From: Chloroflexota bacterium
GTDB lineage: Bacteria; Chloroflexota; Anaerolineae; UBA7937; B3-Chlor
Direction of reading: 5' to 3'
DNA: 35,540 nt
NCBI GenBank assembly: GCA_030603665.1
Contig: JAUVXJ010000024.1
Coordinates: 1 to 35,540, forward strand
Shown here: in pieces, positions 24,475-31,742 of the stretch
Layout of the letters: the number at the start of each line of letters is the position of its first letter
Numbering within the stretch: the first letter of the stretch is position 1
Notes under the pieces: generated by a model
Database searches by the model: none
What the model was told of the DNA's origin: nothing
The model's input: only the letters and a program-made list of their open reading frames with translations
Program-made: the position numbers and the translations under genes

Positions 24475-25418
24475 TGTCTCAGCCTCCTGCCGGTGAGGTG
24501 GATGAAGACGTCTTCGAGGGAGTTCTCGCGCAGGCGTACCTCGCCGAAGGGTACGCCGGCTGCCTCTAACTTCTCGATGATCGGTGGCAGCAGGGCCACT
24601 GCGTTTCGTGCCCGTACGTGGAGCGCGCCATTGGTTGCACTGACGACAGGGTCACCCTTCAAACCTGCCAGGGCTGCCAACGCCTGCTCGCGACCGGCAT
24701 CGTCGCCGGTCAGCGCGATCTCGAGTACGTCTCCTTCGCCGACGCTGCGCTTAAGGGCTTGCGGGGTATCGAGCACCAGCAGCTCGCCGTGGTCGATGAT
24801 AGCCACGCGATCGGCCAGGCGGTCGGCCTCGTCCATGTTGTGGGTGGTGAGGATGACCGTCTTCTTCCGGGCAAGTTGCCTGATGTAGTTACGAACGGCG
24901 ACCCGGCTCTGGGGGTCGAGCCCGGCTTCTGGCTCGTCGAGGGCGATGATGTCCGGGTCGTGCACAAGCGCTAGCGCCAGGTTCAGGCGCCGCTGCAGCC
25001 CACCAGAGAGAGTGCGCGCCTGTTTGTTCCGCTTCTCCACCAGACCCAGGTCCTCCAGAAGACGCTCGCCGCGTCGCCGCGCCTCATGGCCATGCACCCC
25101 GTACATCTCGCCGATGAACTGGAGCTGCTCGATGCAGGTCAGGTGGCTCCACAGGATGATCTCCTGTGGGCAAATCCCCACCCGCGTGCGTACGCTGGCA
25201 GTGCCACCGACGATGGGCTGGCCATGCACCAGCACCCGACCCGCATCCGGCTTGAGAAGGCCACACATCATGCTGATCGACGTGGTCTTGCCGGCACCAT
25301 TGGGCCCCAGAAAGCCAAACACCTCTCCTGCGTAGATGTCCAGACTCAGATTGTCTACGGCGACAAGATCGCCGTACCGTTTGGTGAGGCCATCGGCCCG
25401 CAGCACAACATCTGGCAT
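24471..25418 (-). CDS. ABC transporter ATP-binding protein (ABC-2 exporter)
   Basis: This 315-residue ATPase powers the adjacent permease. Walker A is GPNGAGKTT, the signature is LSGGLQRR, Walker B is IIALDEPEAGLDP and the H-loop is LTTHNMDEAD. The roughly 80-residue C-terminal extension after the ATPase core is of the DrrA/CcmA type, with a regulatory-like beta domain. The ATG at 25418 has AAGGA six bases upstream; a TTG at 25433 would overlap the TetR stop. The gene is sandwiched between the TetR regulator and the permease with nearly no gap. Confidence 0.93.
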   Translation of the reverse strand: MPDVVLRADGLTKRYGDLVAVDNLSLDIYAGEVFGFLGPNGAGKTTSISMMCGLLKPDAGRVLVHGQPIVGGTASVRTRVGICPQEIILWSHLTCIEQLQFIGEMYGVHGHEARRRGERLLEDLGLVEKRNKQARTLSGGLQRRLNLALALVHDPDIIALDEPEAGLDPQSRVAVRNYIRQLARKKTVILTTHNMDEADRLADRVAIIDHGELLVLDTPQALKRSVGEGDVLEIALTGDDAGREQALAALAGLKGDPVVSATNGALHVRARNAVALLPPIIEKLEAAGVPFGEVRLRENSLEDVFIHLTGRRLRQ

Positions 25419-25429
25419 GGCTGGTCCTT

Positions 25430-26146
25430 TCAACTCACGTCGCGGTTCCTGGTGGGTGCGATGCCGCGCAAGATGAGGTCCAGCAGCGTGTCGAGAAGGT
25501 GGTCAAGGGGTATCTCGCCATCGGAGAGCTGGTAGTAGGTGTCTAGATACGGTAGCAAGAGGGAGTCGCCCACTGCGATCATCAGTGTGTTGACGATGCG
25601 GGCCGTGGCGTCGAGGTCGATGTCCTGCCGGATTTCGCCGCGCCGTTGGGCTTCTACCAGCATCTCGTGGACGATCTCGCGCAGGGTAACGCCGATGGGG
25701 CGCACCAGACGCTCTCCAACGTCGGGGTCGCCCTGGTAGGCTGCCCGAAGGAAGAACTGCACCAGCCCCATCTGCATCTGACTCCACTCGACCCCACCGG
25801 TGAGGTAGGCGGCGAGTCCTTCGCGCAGAGGCATCGACACCAGCAGAGGGCGGTACCGGTTGAACTCGTCAACTAGGTAGCGTCCGCACAACTCCACGGC
25901 GAAGTTGACCAGGCCAGCTCGGTTGTCGAAGTATTGATACAAGGACCCGACGGAGACGCCGGCGCGCTCTGCGACCTGCTTGATATGCAGCGACTCCGGG
26001 CCCCGCTCGACGGCTTCATCGAGGATGGCGGCCAGCACGGCTTGTTGGCGGTTTGGATCGAGGCGTCGGAAGGTACGAGTGACCAGCCCCTCCTGTTCCA
26101 GCTCGAAGATGTGGGTGTGGATTTGGGACCAGTGCGATACGTTCAT
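25430..26146 (-). CDS. TetR/AcrR family transcriptional regulator
   Basis: This 238-residue repressor has an N-terminal helix-turn-helix at about residues 30-80 (ILDEAVERGPESLHIKQVAE and RAGVSVGSLYQYFDNRAGLV), the standard TetR DNA-binding domain. A ligand-binding helical domain follows. It is the first gene of the operon with the ABC-2 ATPase and permease, and probably represses it and perhaps the divergent dehydratase. A strong sigma-70 promoter lies immediately upstream (26169-26197), giving a leader of only about 15 bases. I see no clear operator dyad. The family usually responds to small hydrophobic ligands. Confidence 0.92.
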   Translation of the reverse strand: MNVSHWSQIHTHIFELEQEGLVTRTFRRLDPNRQQAVLAAILDEAVERGPESLHIKQVAERAGVSVGSLYQYFDNRAGLVNFAVELCGRYLVDEFNRYRPLLVSMPLREGLAAYLTGGVEWSQMQMGLVQFFLRAAYQGDPDVGERLVRPIGVTLREIVHEMLVEAQRRGEIRQDIDLDATARIVNTLMIAVGDSLLLPYLDTYYQLSDGEIPLDHLLDTLLDLILRGIAPTRNRDVS

Positions 26147-26168
26147 CTGTTATGTATAGCCCGTTCAC

Positions 26169-26197
26169 ATTATATATCAACACCGGTCATAAGTCAA
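26169..26197 (-). promoter_or_regulatory. Strong predicted sigma-70 promoter for tetR-ABC operon
   Basis: On the minus strand TTGACT (26192-26197) and TATAAT (26169-26174) are exactly 17 bp apart. The local AT-richness is high for this genome. It faces away from the promoter at 26275-26303. Confidence 0.7.
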
Positions 26198-26274
26198 GTG
26201 GGTGCTGTCTCAGGCAACCTCTGTCGCGCGCCAATTAGCGTAGATGGACCAGCCAGCGTTCGCGCGGGACTGAC

Positions 26275-26303
26275 TTGTGCGGGCACACTCCCGGTGGTAC
26301 AAT
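26275..26303 (+). promoter_or_regulatory. Predicted sigma-70 promoter for dehydratase
   Basis: TTGTGC (26275-26280) and TACAAT (26298-26303) have a 17-bp spacer. The resulting leader to the dehydratase ATG at 26412 would be about 100 bases. Confidence 0.45.
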
Positions 26304-26411
26304 GCTGCGCGTGAAGGGTCGATGGTAACCCCATCTCCGGATCCATGCCACCCACCGTTCCTTGAGCGAGGCCGAGGTGCTGTGGTGCAGCACAGTCGAA
26401 GGTACTTGACC

Positions 26412-27368
26412 ATGAACTCACTTCCGGATCTTGATTCCATCCAGGAGGCGGCTCGCCGCATCCGGCCGTACGCCCATCGTACTCCAGTGGTGACGTGCGC
26501 TGGCCTCGATGACATGTGGAACGCCGAGTTGTACTTCAAGTGTGAGAACTTCCAGAAGGTGGGAGCCTTCAAGTTTCGTGGGGCCTGCAACGCCGTTTTC
26601 TCCCTGTCGGCTGGGAAGGCCAGCCGGGGTGTGGGCACCCACTCCTCGGGCAACCATGCGGCAGCCTTGGCCCTCGCAGCCCAATTGCGGGGCATCCGGT
26701 CCTTCATTGTCATGCCCAAGAACGCCTCCGAGGTCAAGGTGGCTGCTGTGTCCGGCTACGGTGCCGAGATCTTCTTCTGCGAACCCAGCGAGGATGGGCG
26801 GGAGAGGACCATGGCCGAGGTGCTGGAGAAGACAGGCGCGACCTTCATTCATCCCTTCGATAACCCCTTGGTCATCGCCGGACAGGGTACGGCGGCAGTG
26901 GAACTCTTGGAGGAAGCTCCAGGACTGGATGTGGTCCTGGCGCCCGTTGGTGGCGGAGGACTGCTGAGTGGAACCGCTTTGGCTGTAGCCGGGCTTTCCA
27001 CTGATACCAGGGTCATTGGGGCAGAGCCGGAAGGCGCGGATGATGCCTACCGCTCATTGCAGGAGGGGAGGATCATCCCCTCGGTGAACCCTCAGACGGT
27101 GGCCGATGGACTCCTGACCTCGCTTGGCCAGAATACCTTTGCCATTATCCGAGAGCATGTGGAGCAGATTGTGACCGTCAGCGAGGAGGCGATCATAGCC
27201 GGGATGCGTCACGTGTGGGAGAGGATGAAGATCGTCATCGAGCCCTCTGCGGCCGTGCCGGTAGGTGCCCTTCTGGAGGGCAAGATCGATCTCTCTGGTC
27301 AGCGCGTCGGTGTGATCCTCTCGGGCGGAAATGCGGATCTCGACAAGCTTCCGTGGATCTCCAACTGA
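26412..27368 (+). CDS. Threonine/serine dehydratase or serine racemase (PLP fold type II)
   Basis: This 318-residue pyridoxal-phosphate enzyme removes water from threonine or serine, or racemises serine. K54 in GAFKFRGA is the Schiff-base lysine, and GGGGLLSGTA near residue 180 is the phosphate-binding glycine loop. There is no ACT regulatory domain, so it is the catabolic or racemase-like form rather than IlvA. The ATG at 26412 has GAAGG about ten bases upstream; a longer frame to 26277 is preceded by no signal. It is divergent from the TetR operon and converges on a U32-like gene. Confidence 0.88.
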   Translation: MNSLPDLDSIQEAARRIRPYAHRTPVVTCAGLDDMWNAELYFKCENFQKVGAFKFRGACNAVFSLSAGKASRGVGTHSSGNHAAALALAAQLRGIRSFIVMPKNASEVKVAAVSGYGAEIFFCEPSEDGRERTMAEVLEKTGATFIHPFDNPLVIAGQGTAAVELLEEAPGLDVVLAPVGGGGLLSGTALAVAGLSTDTRVIGAEPEGADDAYRSLQEGRIIPSVNPQTVADGLLTSLGQNTFAIIREHVEQIVTVSEEAIIAGMRHVWERMKIVIEPSAAVPVGALLEGKIDLSGQRVGVILSGGNADLDKLPWISN

Positions 27369-27441
27369 GTTTCCGACCCCAATCGCTCTAGTTGGAGGGG
27401 CAAAGGGCTGGCGCTCATCGCGACGCCAGCCCATGTTGTGT

Positions 27442-27498
27442 CCCTCCGCTGGATCGCTCCTTCGATACGGCCTCCGGCCTACTCAGGATGCGTCCAGC
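27442..27498. repeat. 57-bp dispersed palindromic repeat, copy 2 (inverted)
   Basis: This inverted copy of the element at 23078-23134 contains CGCTCCTTCGATACGGCC and GCATCC on the opposite strand. It lies between the convergent ends of the dehydratase and U32-like genes, a usual location for REP-like elements and bidirectional terminators. Confidence 0.75.
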
Positions 27499-27535
27499 GG
27501 CGGCCGTGATCCCGCTTTTCCCCCACCTTAGCTAG

Positions 27536-28492
27536 CTAGCGTGGCGCCGGGATACAGAGATCATCGGCTCCCTGTTCCGAGATCTTAACCTCAGGTTCGT
27601 TCTCAGCGATGAGGTCTCTGACTATGGCGGCCCACTTGACCTTCTTCCGCACCAAGTGGATGTGCTCTTCATCGGTGACCCAGGGCTGGTACAGGCTCTG
27701 TCCACCGCCTGCAGACAACGCGGGACCCGGCTCGAACTTGAAGTAGCAGGGCGAGCAGACCCTGGCTACCTCTGCCGCATCGTAGAATCTGTTGAAACCC
27801 CCGAAGGAGATGGAGGTATAGATGTAGAAATCCAGAGGTATGCTCACGGTCTGTCTGATGGAGGCCAAGTGAGGGAGCGTCAGGTCGCCAGGTGGATTGA
27901 AGGAACTGGCCCCCAGCTCCTCCAGCAGTCTGCCACCGGCAGCCGAACTGTGCGAGGTCCACACAGAGATCTTCAGCGCCACATCCTTGGGGAAGTTGCC
28001 CTGGTCCTGCATCCGGGTGACCAGCCAGAGCAGGCCTTCGTCCACCAGCATGAAACCCCTGATCCCGGCGTCATACATACGCATCATATCGGCGATAACC
28101 TTACGAAGCTCGTCTGAGCCGCGATGGTGCATCCCGGCCCGCATTCCTTCCGAGGAAGCGTACTGCCTGCCGGTGTCCCATCCGTTGCGAGGACCAGGCA
28201 CGGCCACCACCTCCATCTCCTCCTCAGCGGCTATCTGCGCAAAGTCCCTCAATTCAGTCGTGTCAAACAGGATTCCTCCTTGGACGAGGGAGATGAGCCG
28301 GTGGACGGGCACGTTGCGGGCGCGCCTCTCTGCGGCTAGGGCCTCCAGGACTCTGGGCCCTTCAACTCCAGAGATTTCGATACGGTAGGAGCCGCCATCT
28401 GGAAAGCGTTTGTCGCTCGAGGGCAAATCGTACGCATCTCGTCCGGGAACCCCAGCCTGTTCCATGTACTGTGATACCTGATCCAATCTCAT
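27536..28492 (-). CDS. U32 peptidase-like TIM-barrel protein
   Basis: This 318-residue protein has features of U32 peptidase-family relatives: IEISGVEGPRVLEAL, RGFMLVDEGLLWL and IRQTVSIPLDFYIYTSISFG, and CSPCYFKFEPG near residue 245. It lacks a signal peptide. Several cysteines and aromatic residues are conserved-looking but the catalytic set of U32 collagenases cannot be confirmed. The start has GGAGG nine bases upstream. It is 87 bp downstream of a 94- or 97-residue gene on the same strand, probably in one operon. The family assignment is from motif resemblance only and could be wrong. Confidence 0.5.
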   Translation of the reverse strand: MRLDQVSQYMEQAGVPGRDAYDLPSSDKRFPDGGSYRIEISGVEGPRVLEALAAERRARNVPVHRLISLVQGGILFDTTELRDFAQIAAEEEMEVVAVPGPRNGWDTGRQYASSEGMRAGMHHRGSDELRKVIADMMRMYDAGIRGFMLVDEGLLWLVTRMQDQGNFPKDVALKISVWTSHSSAAGGRLLEELGASSFNPPGDLTLPHLASIRQTVSIPLDFYIYTSISFGGFNRFYDAAEVARVCSPCYFKFEPGPALSAGGGQSLYQPWVTDEEHIHLVRKKVKWAAIVRDLIAENEPEVKISEQGADDLCIPAPR

Positions 28493-28579
28493 TTGGGACT
28501 ACCTCCTCCGGTCCATGAGCTGCGATCACTGTGTTCAATTGAAGTGGAGCGCTGCATGATCAGTTTATGGGATCATCAT

Positions 28580-28861
28580 TCACAGCCGCTTGACGATGTC
28601 GCGCCGGTATTGTGGGAAGTAATGGCCGATGACCATGAGATCGAAGGATCTCAAGATCGATTCCTTGGGTTCTCGTTCCAGAAGGAAGCGGAAGGACTCT
28701 TCGACTAGAGCCTGTGGGCTAGCTCTGCTCCCCACCAGATCCTGGTAGTCGCTCTTCTGAAGTGTGACCTGATGGCGAGTCTCACCCCTGCCTTTGGCGA
28801 CCGTCACCACGAACTCGTACTGATCGTCGCCCTCTGTCATTCTGACCTCTATTTCCGCCAT
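28580..28861 (-). CDS. Conserved-looking small protein of unknown function
   Basis: This protein of 93 or 96 residues reads AEIEVRMTEGDDQYEFVVTV, then ASPQALVEESFRFLLEREPK and GHYFPQYRRDIVKRL. It is a charged alpha/beta protein with no signal peptide or membrane segment. AGGAGG is three bases before the upstream ATG at 28870 and twelve before the ATG at 28861, so the start is uncertain. I do not recognise the family. It precedes the U32-like gene on the same strand. The C-terminal aromatic-rich end (YFPQY) suggests a conserved family rather than chance coding. Confidence 0.65.
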   Translation of the reverse strand: MAEIEVRMTEGDDQYEFVVTVAKGRGETRHQVTLQKSDYQDLVGSRASPQALVEESFRFLLEREPKESILRSFDLMVIGHYFPQYRRDIVKRL

Positions 28862-28918
28862 GATGCTCATCTGCCTCCTATTCTCGATATCGACCCGCGA
28901 TTAGGTGCTTGGGGCTCG

Positions 28919-28976
28919 GCTTCTCGAAGCACTGCTGGTGCGAGCGGATCGCCGGAGCCAGAGCTTCGCGAGAACC
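28919..28976. repeat. Imperfect inverted repeat / stem-loop
   Basis: GGCTTCTCGAAGC near 28919 pairs with GCTTCGCGAGAACC (28963-28976) with one bulge and one mismatch. It lies immediately beyond the end of the degV remnant, on the side of the lost part. Confidence 0.45.
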
Positions 28977-28983
28977 CGCTTGT

Positions 28984-29037
28984 GACAACGCAATCTGGGA
29001 GGTCGCAGGTGCTGTCCGTGACGACGCGGATGGTCAT
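28984..29037 (-). pseudogene. DegV family protein, N-terminal remnant
   Basis: The ATG at 29037 (minus strand) has AAGGA about eight bases upstream and reads MTIRVVTDSTCDLPDCVV. MxIRxVTDSTCDLP is the signature start of DegV fatty-acid-binding proteins. After 18 codons the sequence no longer resembles the family, and the frame stops at 28867. The rest of the gene (normally about 280 codons) is missing. Confidence 0.65.
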
Positions 29038-29267
29038 GTTGGCGTCCTTCTGTGCGGATTGCACCGCGGTTGGGCGGTGGGAACCTCTGCGAGGCGGGAG
29101 ATTCGCTACGCGCTGCTCAGAGCGGGGATCAGCAATTCGCCTGTCGGCTCAGGGGACCAAGACAGAGAGGGTTCCCGGGATTTCACTGAGCGCGTGGGCT
29201 CGATCTTCAATCATTCAGCAGTCGGGACGGACAGCCTTGCTTTCACAGCCATTGAGCGCACTGCGGT

Positions 29268-29762
29268 CTACGATCCCAATTGGTTGGTCTCGAGCTCCTC
29301 GGTCACCTTCTCCTCGGATTGTGGCTCTTCTGTGGCCGACAGTACCGCTCTTGCGTTGTCCAGGGCACTCCGGTACGCCCTGTCTACGGTAGGGGCGCTG
29401 GCGCTGGAACCTCGTTGCGCCCTCTGCTCTGCCATCAGGCGGAGTTGGTTGTGAGCATACAGGACGTCTTTGGCCTCTGGTGTGACCAGCAGTAGCAGCC
29501 GCGCCCACAAGCGCTTCAGCAGTTCCTCGGCCTCGTCCTGGCTGCTCCCTTCTGGCAGAATGGCCGCCAGATCCTCTATGAGGTCCTCTTCGATGAGAGA
29601 CAAGAGGAAGTCCGTCAGGCCGTGATCGGCGGCTGCGTCGCCTAGCTTTTGCGCAGCGCTGCGACGCCGGGCGGGGGGCAGTTCGGCCAGCTGCCGGACC
29701 GCTTCCGTCTCCATGGGGCCGCACATCGTAGCGACTCTCTTTAGAAACTTGTCCCGTTTCAT
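29268..29762 (-). CDS. Hypothetical helical protein
   Basis: This roughly 164-residue protein starts MKRDKFLKRVATMCGPMETE and continues as a mostly helical, charged sequence (LSLIEEDLIEDLAAIL, AEELLKRLWARLLLLV). It ends EEKVTEELETNQLGS. There is no membrane segment or signal peptide. A TTG at 29816 would add 18 residues; the ATG at 29762 is preferred but has only a weak ribosome-binding site. I do not recognise the family. It lies on the same strand downstream of the VOC protein. The regular hydrophobic spacing supports real coding. Confidence 0.6.
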   Translation of the reverse strand: MKRDKFLKRVATMCGPMETEAVRQLAELPPARRRSAAQKLGDAAADHGLTDFLLSLIEEDLIEDLAAILPEGSSQDEAEELLKRLWARLLLLVTPEAKDVLYAHNQLRLMAEQRAQRGSSASAPTVDRAYRSALDNARAVLSATEEPQSEEKVTEELETNQLGS

Positions 29763-29874
29763 GTGGCGTGCCCATCGGACCCGCTCCCCTGGCGTGACAT
29801 TATTGGGGGCGGCCAAGCTGGGAACAGAGTACCCCTAGCGGGGATGATGCGCCGTAACGTGTGATCCAACTCCT

Positions 29875-30243
29875 CTACTGAGCCGACAGATCCTCTTCGA
29901 GAATCCCGAACACGTTCCCCTCCGTGTCGAGGCAATAGCAGTGGTAACCAACCCCGGGGACGGTCTGCTTGGGCGAAACCACCTTACCGCCCGCCTTCTC
30001 CACCTTCTGTCTGTATTCGTCAAGGGATGGGACGCTGATCGTGTTGATGGTGGTCCAATCATCCTCGCGCCCCGTGATGGCGCCATCAATGCCCGGCTCG
30101 CCTTCTTCTTCCCCTGTCCGGATCAGCCAGTACTCCATCGGGCCTTCCCACTTGCTGATCTTCCAACCAAGGGCTTCTGTGTAGAACTCAACGGCCCGGT
30201 CTGGGTCGTCGGCGCAAATCTCAAAGTGAATCACTCTTGGCAT
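29875..30243 (-). CDS. VOC (glyoxalase/bleomycin-resistance) domain protein
   Basis: This 122-residue single-domain protein of the vicinal oxygen chelate superfamily starts PRVIHFEICADDPDRAVEFY, with ALGW and a C-terminal YCYCLDTEGNVFGILEED. The two beta-alpha-beta-beta-beta halves are visible (about 1-60 and 60-120). Metal ligands are plausible at H6 and E116, but a full glyoxalase active site cannot be confirmed. The ATG at 30243 is preceded by GGAGGGAG. Function may be a lyase, isomerase or resistance protein; the substrate is unknown. Confidence 0.9.
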   Translation of the reverse strand: MPRVIHFEICADDPDRAVEFYTEALGWKISKWEGPMEYWLIRTGEEEGEPGIDGAITGREDDWTTINTISVPSLDEYRQKVEKAGGKVVSPKQTVPGVGYHCYCLDTEGNVFGILEEDLSAQ

Positions 30244-30599
30244 CTGCTCCCTCCCGTTTTGTGACGGCGAACAACCGTGGACACGTTGTGGTCGAAATCA
30301 AGCACATCAGGGACAAGAGGGGCTCATCGAGCATATGACGATGAGCCTGCCGATTGCGGTTCACAGCTTGGCGACCCGTCGCACCTCCGATGGGAGATAG
30401 GTAGCGATCTTTGCACCTAGCATTCTAACACCCCTGCCATCCTTCGGCAAGGTGTCTGGAATGATGCCACCAGGAGGTTGGCTCTCCAAGTGGCGTGGCC
30501 AACTTGGTGACACTGGGGACGAGGCCTCTTCGAGGGCGGCTCAGAACAGCCATCCCGTCGGATGGCCACCGGATTGAGCCCCATTAGGGCCCTTCCACG
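30244..30599. other. Intergenic region, no gene recognised
   Basis: This region between the divergent VOC and WD40 genes has no credible open frame. A small perfect hairpin (GCCATCC 30549-30555, GGATGGC 30560-30566) is present, and CCAAGT and ACTTGG pair further left. The predicted WD40 promoter follows at 30600. Confidence 0.35.
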
Positions 30600-30629
30600 T
30601 TGCGCATCTCAGCCACACTGTGGTAGAAT
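30600..30629 (+). promoter_or_regulatory. Predicted promoter for WD40 gene
   Basis: TTGCGC (30600-30605) and TAGAAT (30624-30629) are separated by 18 bp, identical in both hexamers and spacing to the M3 peptidase promoter. The implied start near 30636 would exclude an ATG at 30630 as the translation start. Confidence 0.4.
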
Positions 30630-30680
30630 ATGTTAGTCATTCTCGCCTCGGTATGGGCGCGCTGCTGGGCATTCACAACC

Positions 30681-31568
30681 ATGCAGGATGCGATGAAGGA
30701 ACCAACGACGATAGTCGCCCACCCCAGGCACGCTGCCAGCGTGCTCTTCTCCCCCGACAGCCGCATCTTGGTCTCTGCCGGCATGGATAGGACCGCGAAG
30801 CTCTGGTCCGTTGCCTCATGGGAACTGATGGCAACCTTGCAGGCGCACGAGAAGAGCGTCAACACTCTATCGTTCTCCCCCGATGGGGCAACCCTGGCTA
30901 CGGGTTCAACCGACACCACCGTGAAGCTGTGGTCGTTTCCTTCTGGGGATCCACTCGAGACCCTAGAGGGACATAAGAAGACCGTGGCCTGTGTGCGGAT
31001 GTCTCCCGATGGCTCTCTCCTGGCCTCGGCCTCCTACGATGGTACGGTGCGACTGTGGTCGCTGGAGTCTCTCCAAGAGTTGAACACTCTCAAGGGACAC
31101 CGGAAGAACGTCACCGCCGTTGCCTTCTCCCCTGATGGCAGAACGTTGGCCTCGAGCGGGCTGGGTGGCGCCATCTTGCTGTGGTCTCTGCCGGATGGTC
31201 AGCCTATGGGCACCCTGGAAGGCCACGAGGTTGCGGTGGGATCCCTCGCCTTCACAAAAGACGGGCGGTATCTGGCATCTGTTGGATACGAGCAGACCGC
31301 AAAGCTGTGGTCTACGGAGGATTGGGCTGTAGTGCGCAGTCTGGACCTGGCGGCAAGGCCTGGCTTCCTGGCCATTGCCCCCGATGACCGCACCCTCGCC
31401 ATAGGAACGGAGTACAAAGTGCTGCTGTGGTCGGTGGAGGACGGCGGCTCATCGGTGAAGCTGCCGGTCAGTGTAAAGGGAGTGTACCAGCTTGCCTTTT
31501 CTGGTGACGGCAAGTGGCTGGCTATGGCGGCGGCGGACGGTAAGGTCCGCGTCTGGGAGCTTCCCTAG
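30681..31568 (+). CDS. WD40 repeat beta-propeller protein
   Basis: This 295-residue protein is a single seven-bladed propeller. Seven repeats of about 42 residues can be counted, each with FSPDG-like and (K/R)LWS ends, for example VNTLSFSPDGATLATGSTD and VTAVAFSPDGRTLASSG; the sixth is the most divergent. There is no signal peptide, kinase or other domain, so it is likely a cytoplasmic scaffold. The start is uncertain: ATG at 30681 or 30693 (AGGA four bases upstream); an ATG at 30630 lies within or next to the predicted promoter. A strong hairpin follows the stop. Partner unknown. Confidence 0.88.
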   Translation: MQDAMKEPTTIVAHPRHAASVLFSPDSRILVSAGMDRTAKLWSVASWELMATLQAHEKSVNTLSFSPDGATLATGSTDTTVKLWSFPSGDPLETLEGHKKTVACVRMSPDGSLLASASYDGTVRLWSLESLQELNTLKGHRKNVTAVAFSPDGRTLASSGLGGAILLWSLPDGQPMGTLEGHEVAVGSLAFTKDGRYLASVGYEQTAKLWSTEDWAVVRSLDLAARPGFLAIAPDDRTLAIGTEYKVLLWSVEDGGSSVKLPVSVKGVYQLAFSGDGKWLAMAAADGKVRVWELP

Positions 31569-31576
31569 AAGGCGCT

Positions 31577-31619
31577 GCTGGGAGCCAGTTTGTGAGTCAC
31601 AGCGCACCTGGCTTCCAGC
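31577..31619 (+). terminator. Terminator-like hairpin after WD40 gene
   Basis: GCTGGGAGCCAG (31577-31588) pairs with CTGGCTTCCAGC (31608-31619) over 12 bp with one G-T pair, and TTCT follows. The loop is 19 bases. It lies 8 bp after the WD40 stop. Confidence 0.5.
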
Positions 31620-31742
31620 TTCTATCGTGAGCAGATGGTTTCAGAGTGTCCGGAATGGACTGGCGATGATTGAAGTGATGGTGACGATCCGCCAAGGTAG
31701 GAATTGACCGGAGAGGGGACAGTGACGAAAGAAGAGGCGATC

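Larger units (their letters stand above)
28871..29267. other. Intergenic region with degV remnant and stem-loop
   Basis: This 397-bp region holds a truncated degV start at 28984-29037 and an imperfect inverted repeat at 28919-28976. The remainder upstream of the degV start looks like a leader and has no gene. Two long plus-strand frames overlap here but have no protein-like features. Confidence 0.5.

Noticed and set aside
26147..26200. TetR operator dyad
   Set aside because: TTATG and CATAA ends can be paired, but the arms do not match well beyond five bases.
29038..29110. T-box-like sequence ahead of the degV remnant (ACCGCGG on both strands)
   Set aside because: Only the ACCGCGG part matches. 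The AGGGTGG half, a specifier loop and a following terminator are not visible, and degV is not a usual T-box target.
28772..29454. Long plus-strand frames across the degV remnant and the small genes
   Set aside because: They are antisense to more credible genes and have no conserved-looking segments or start signals.
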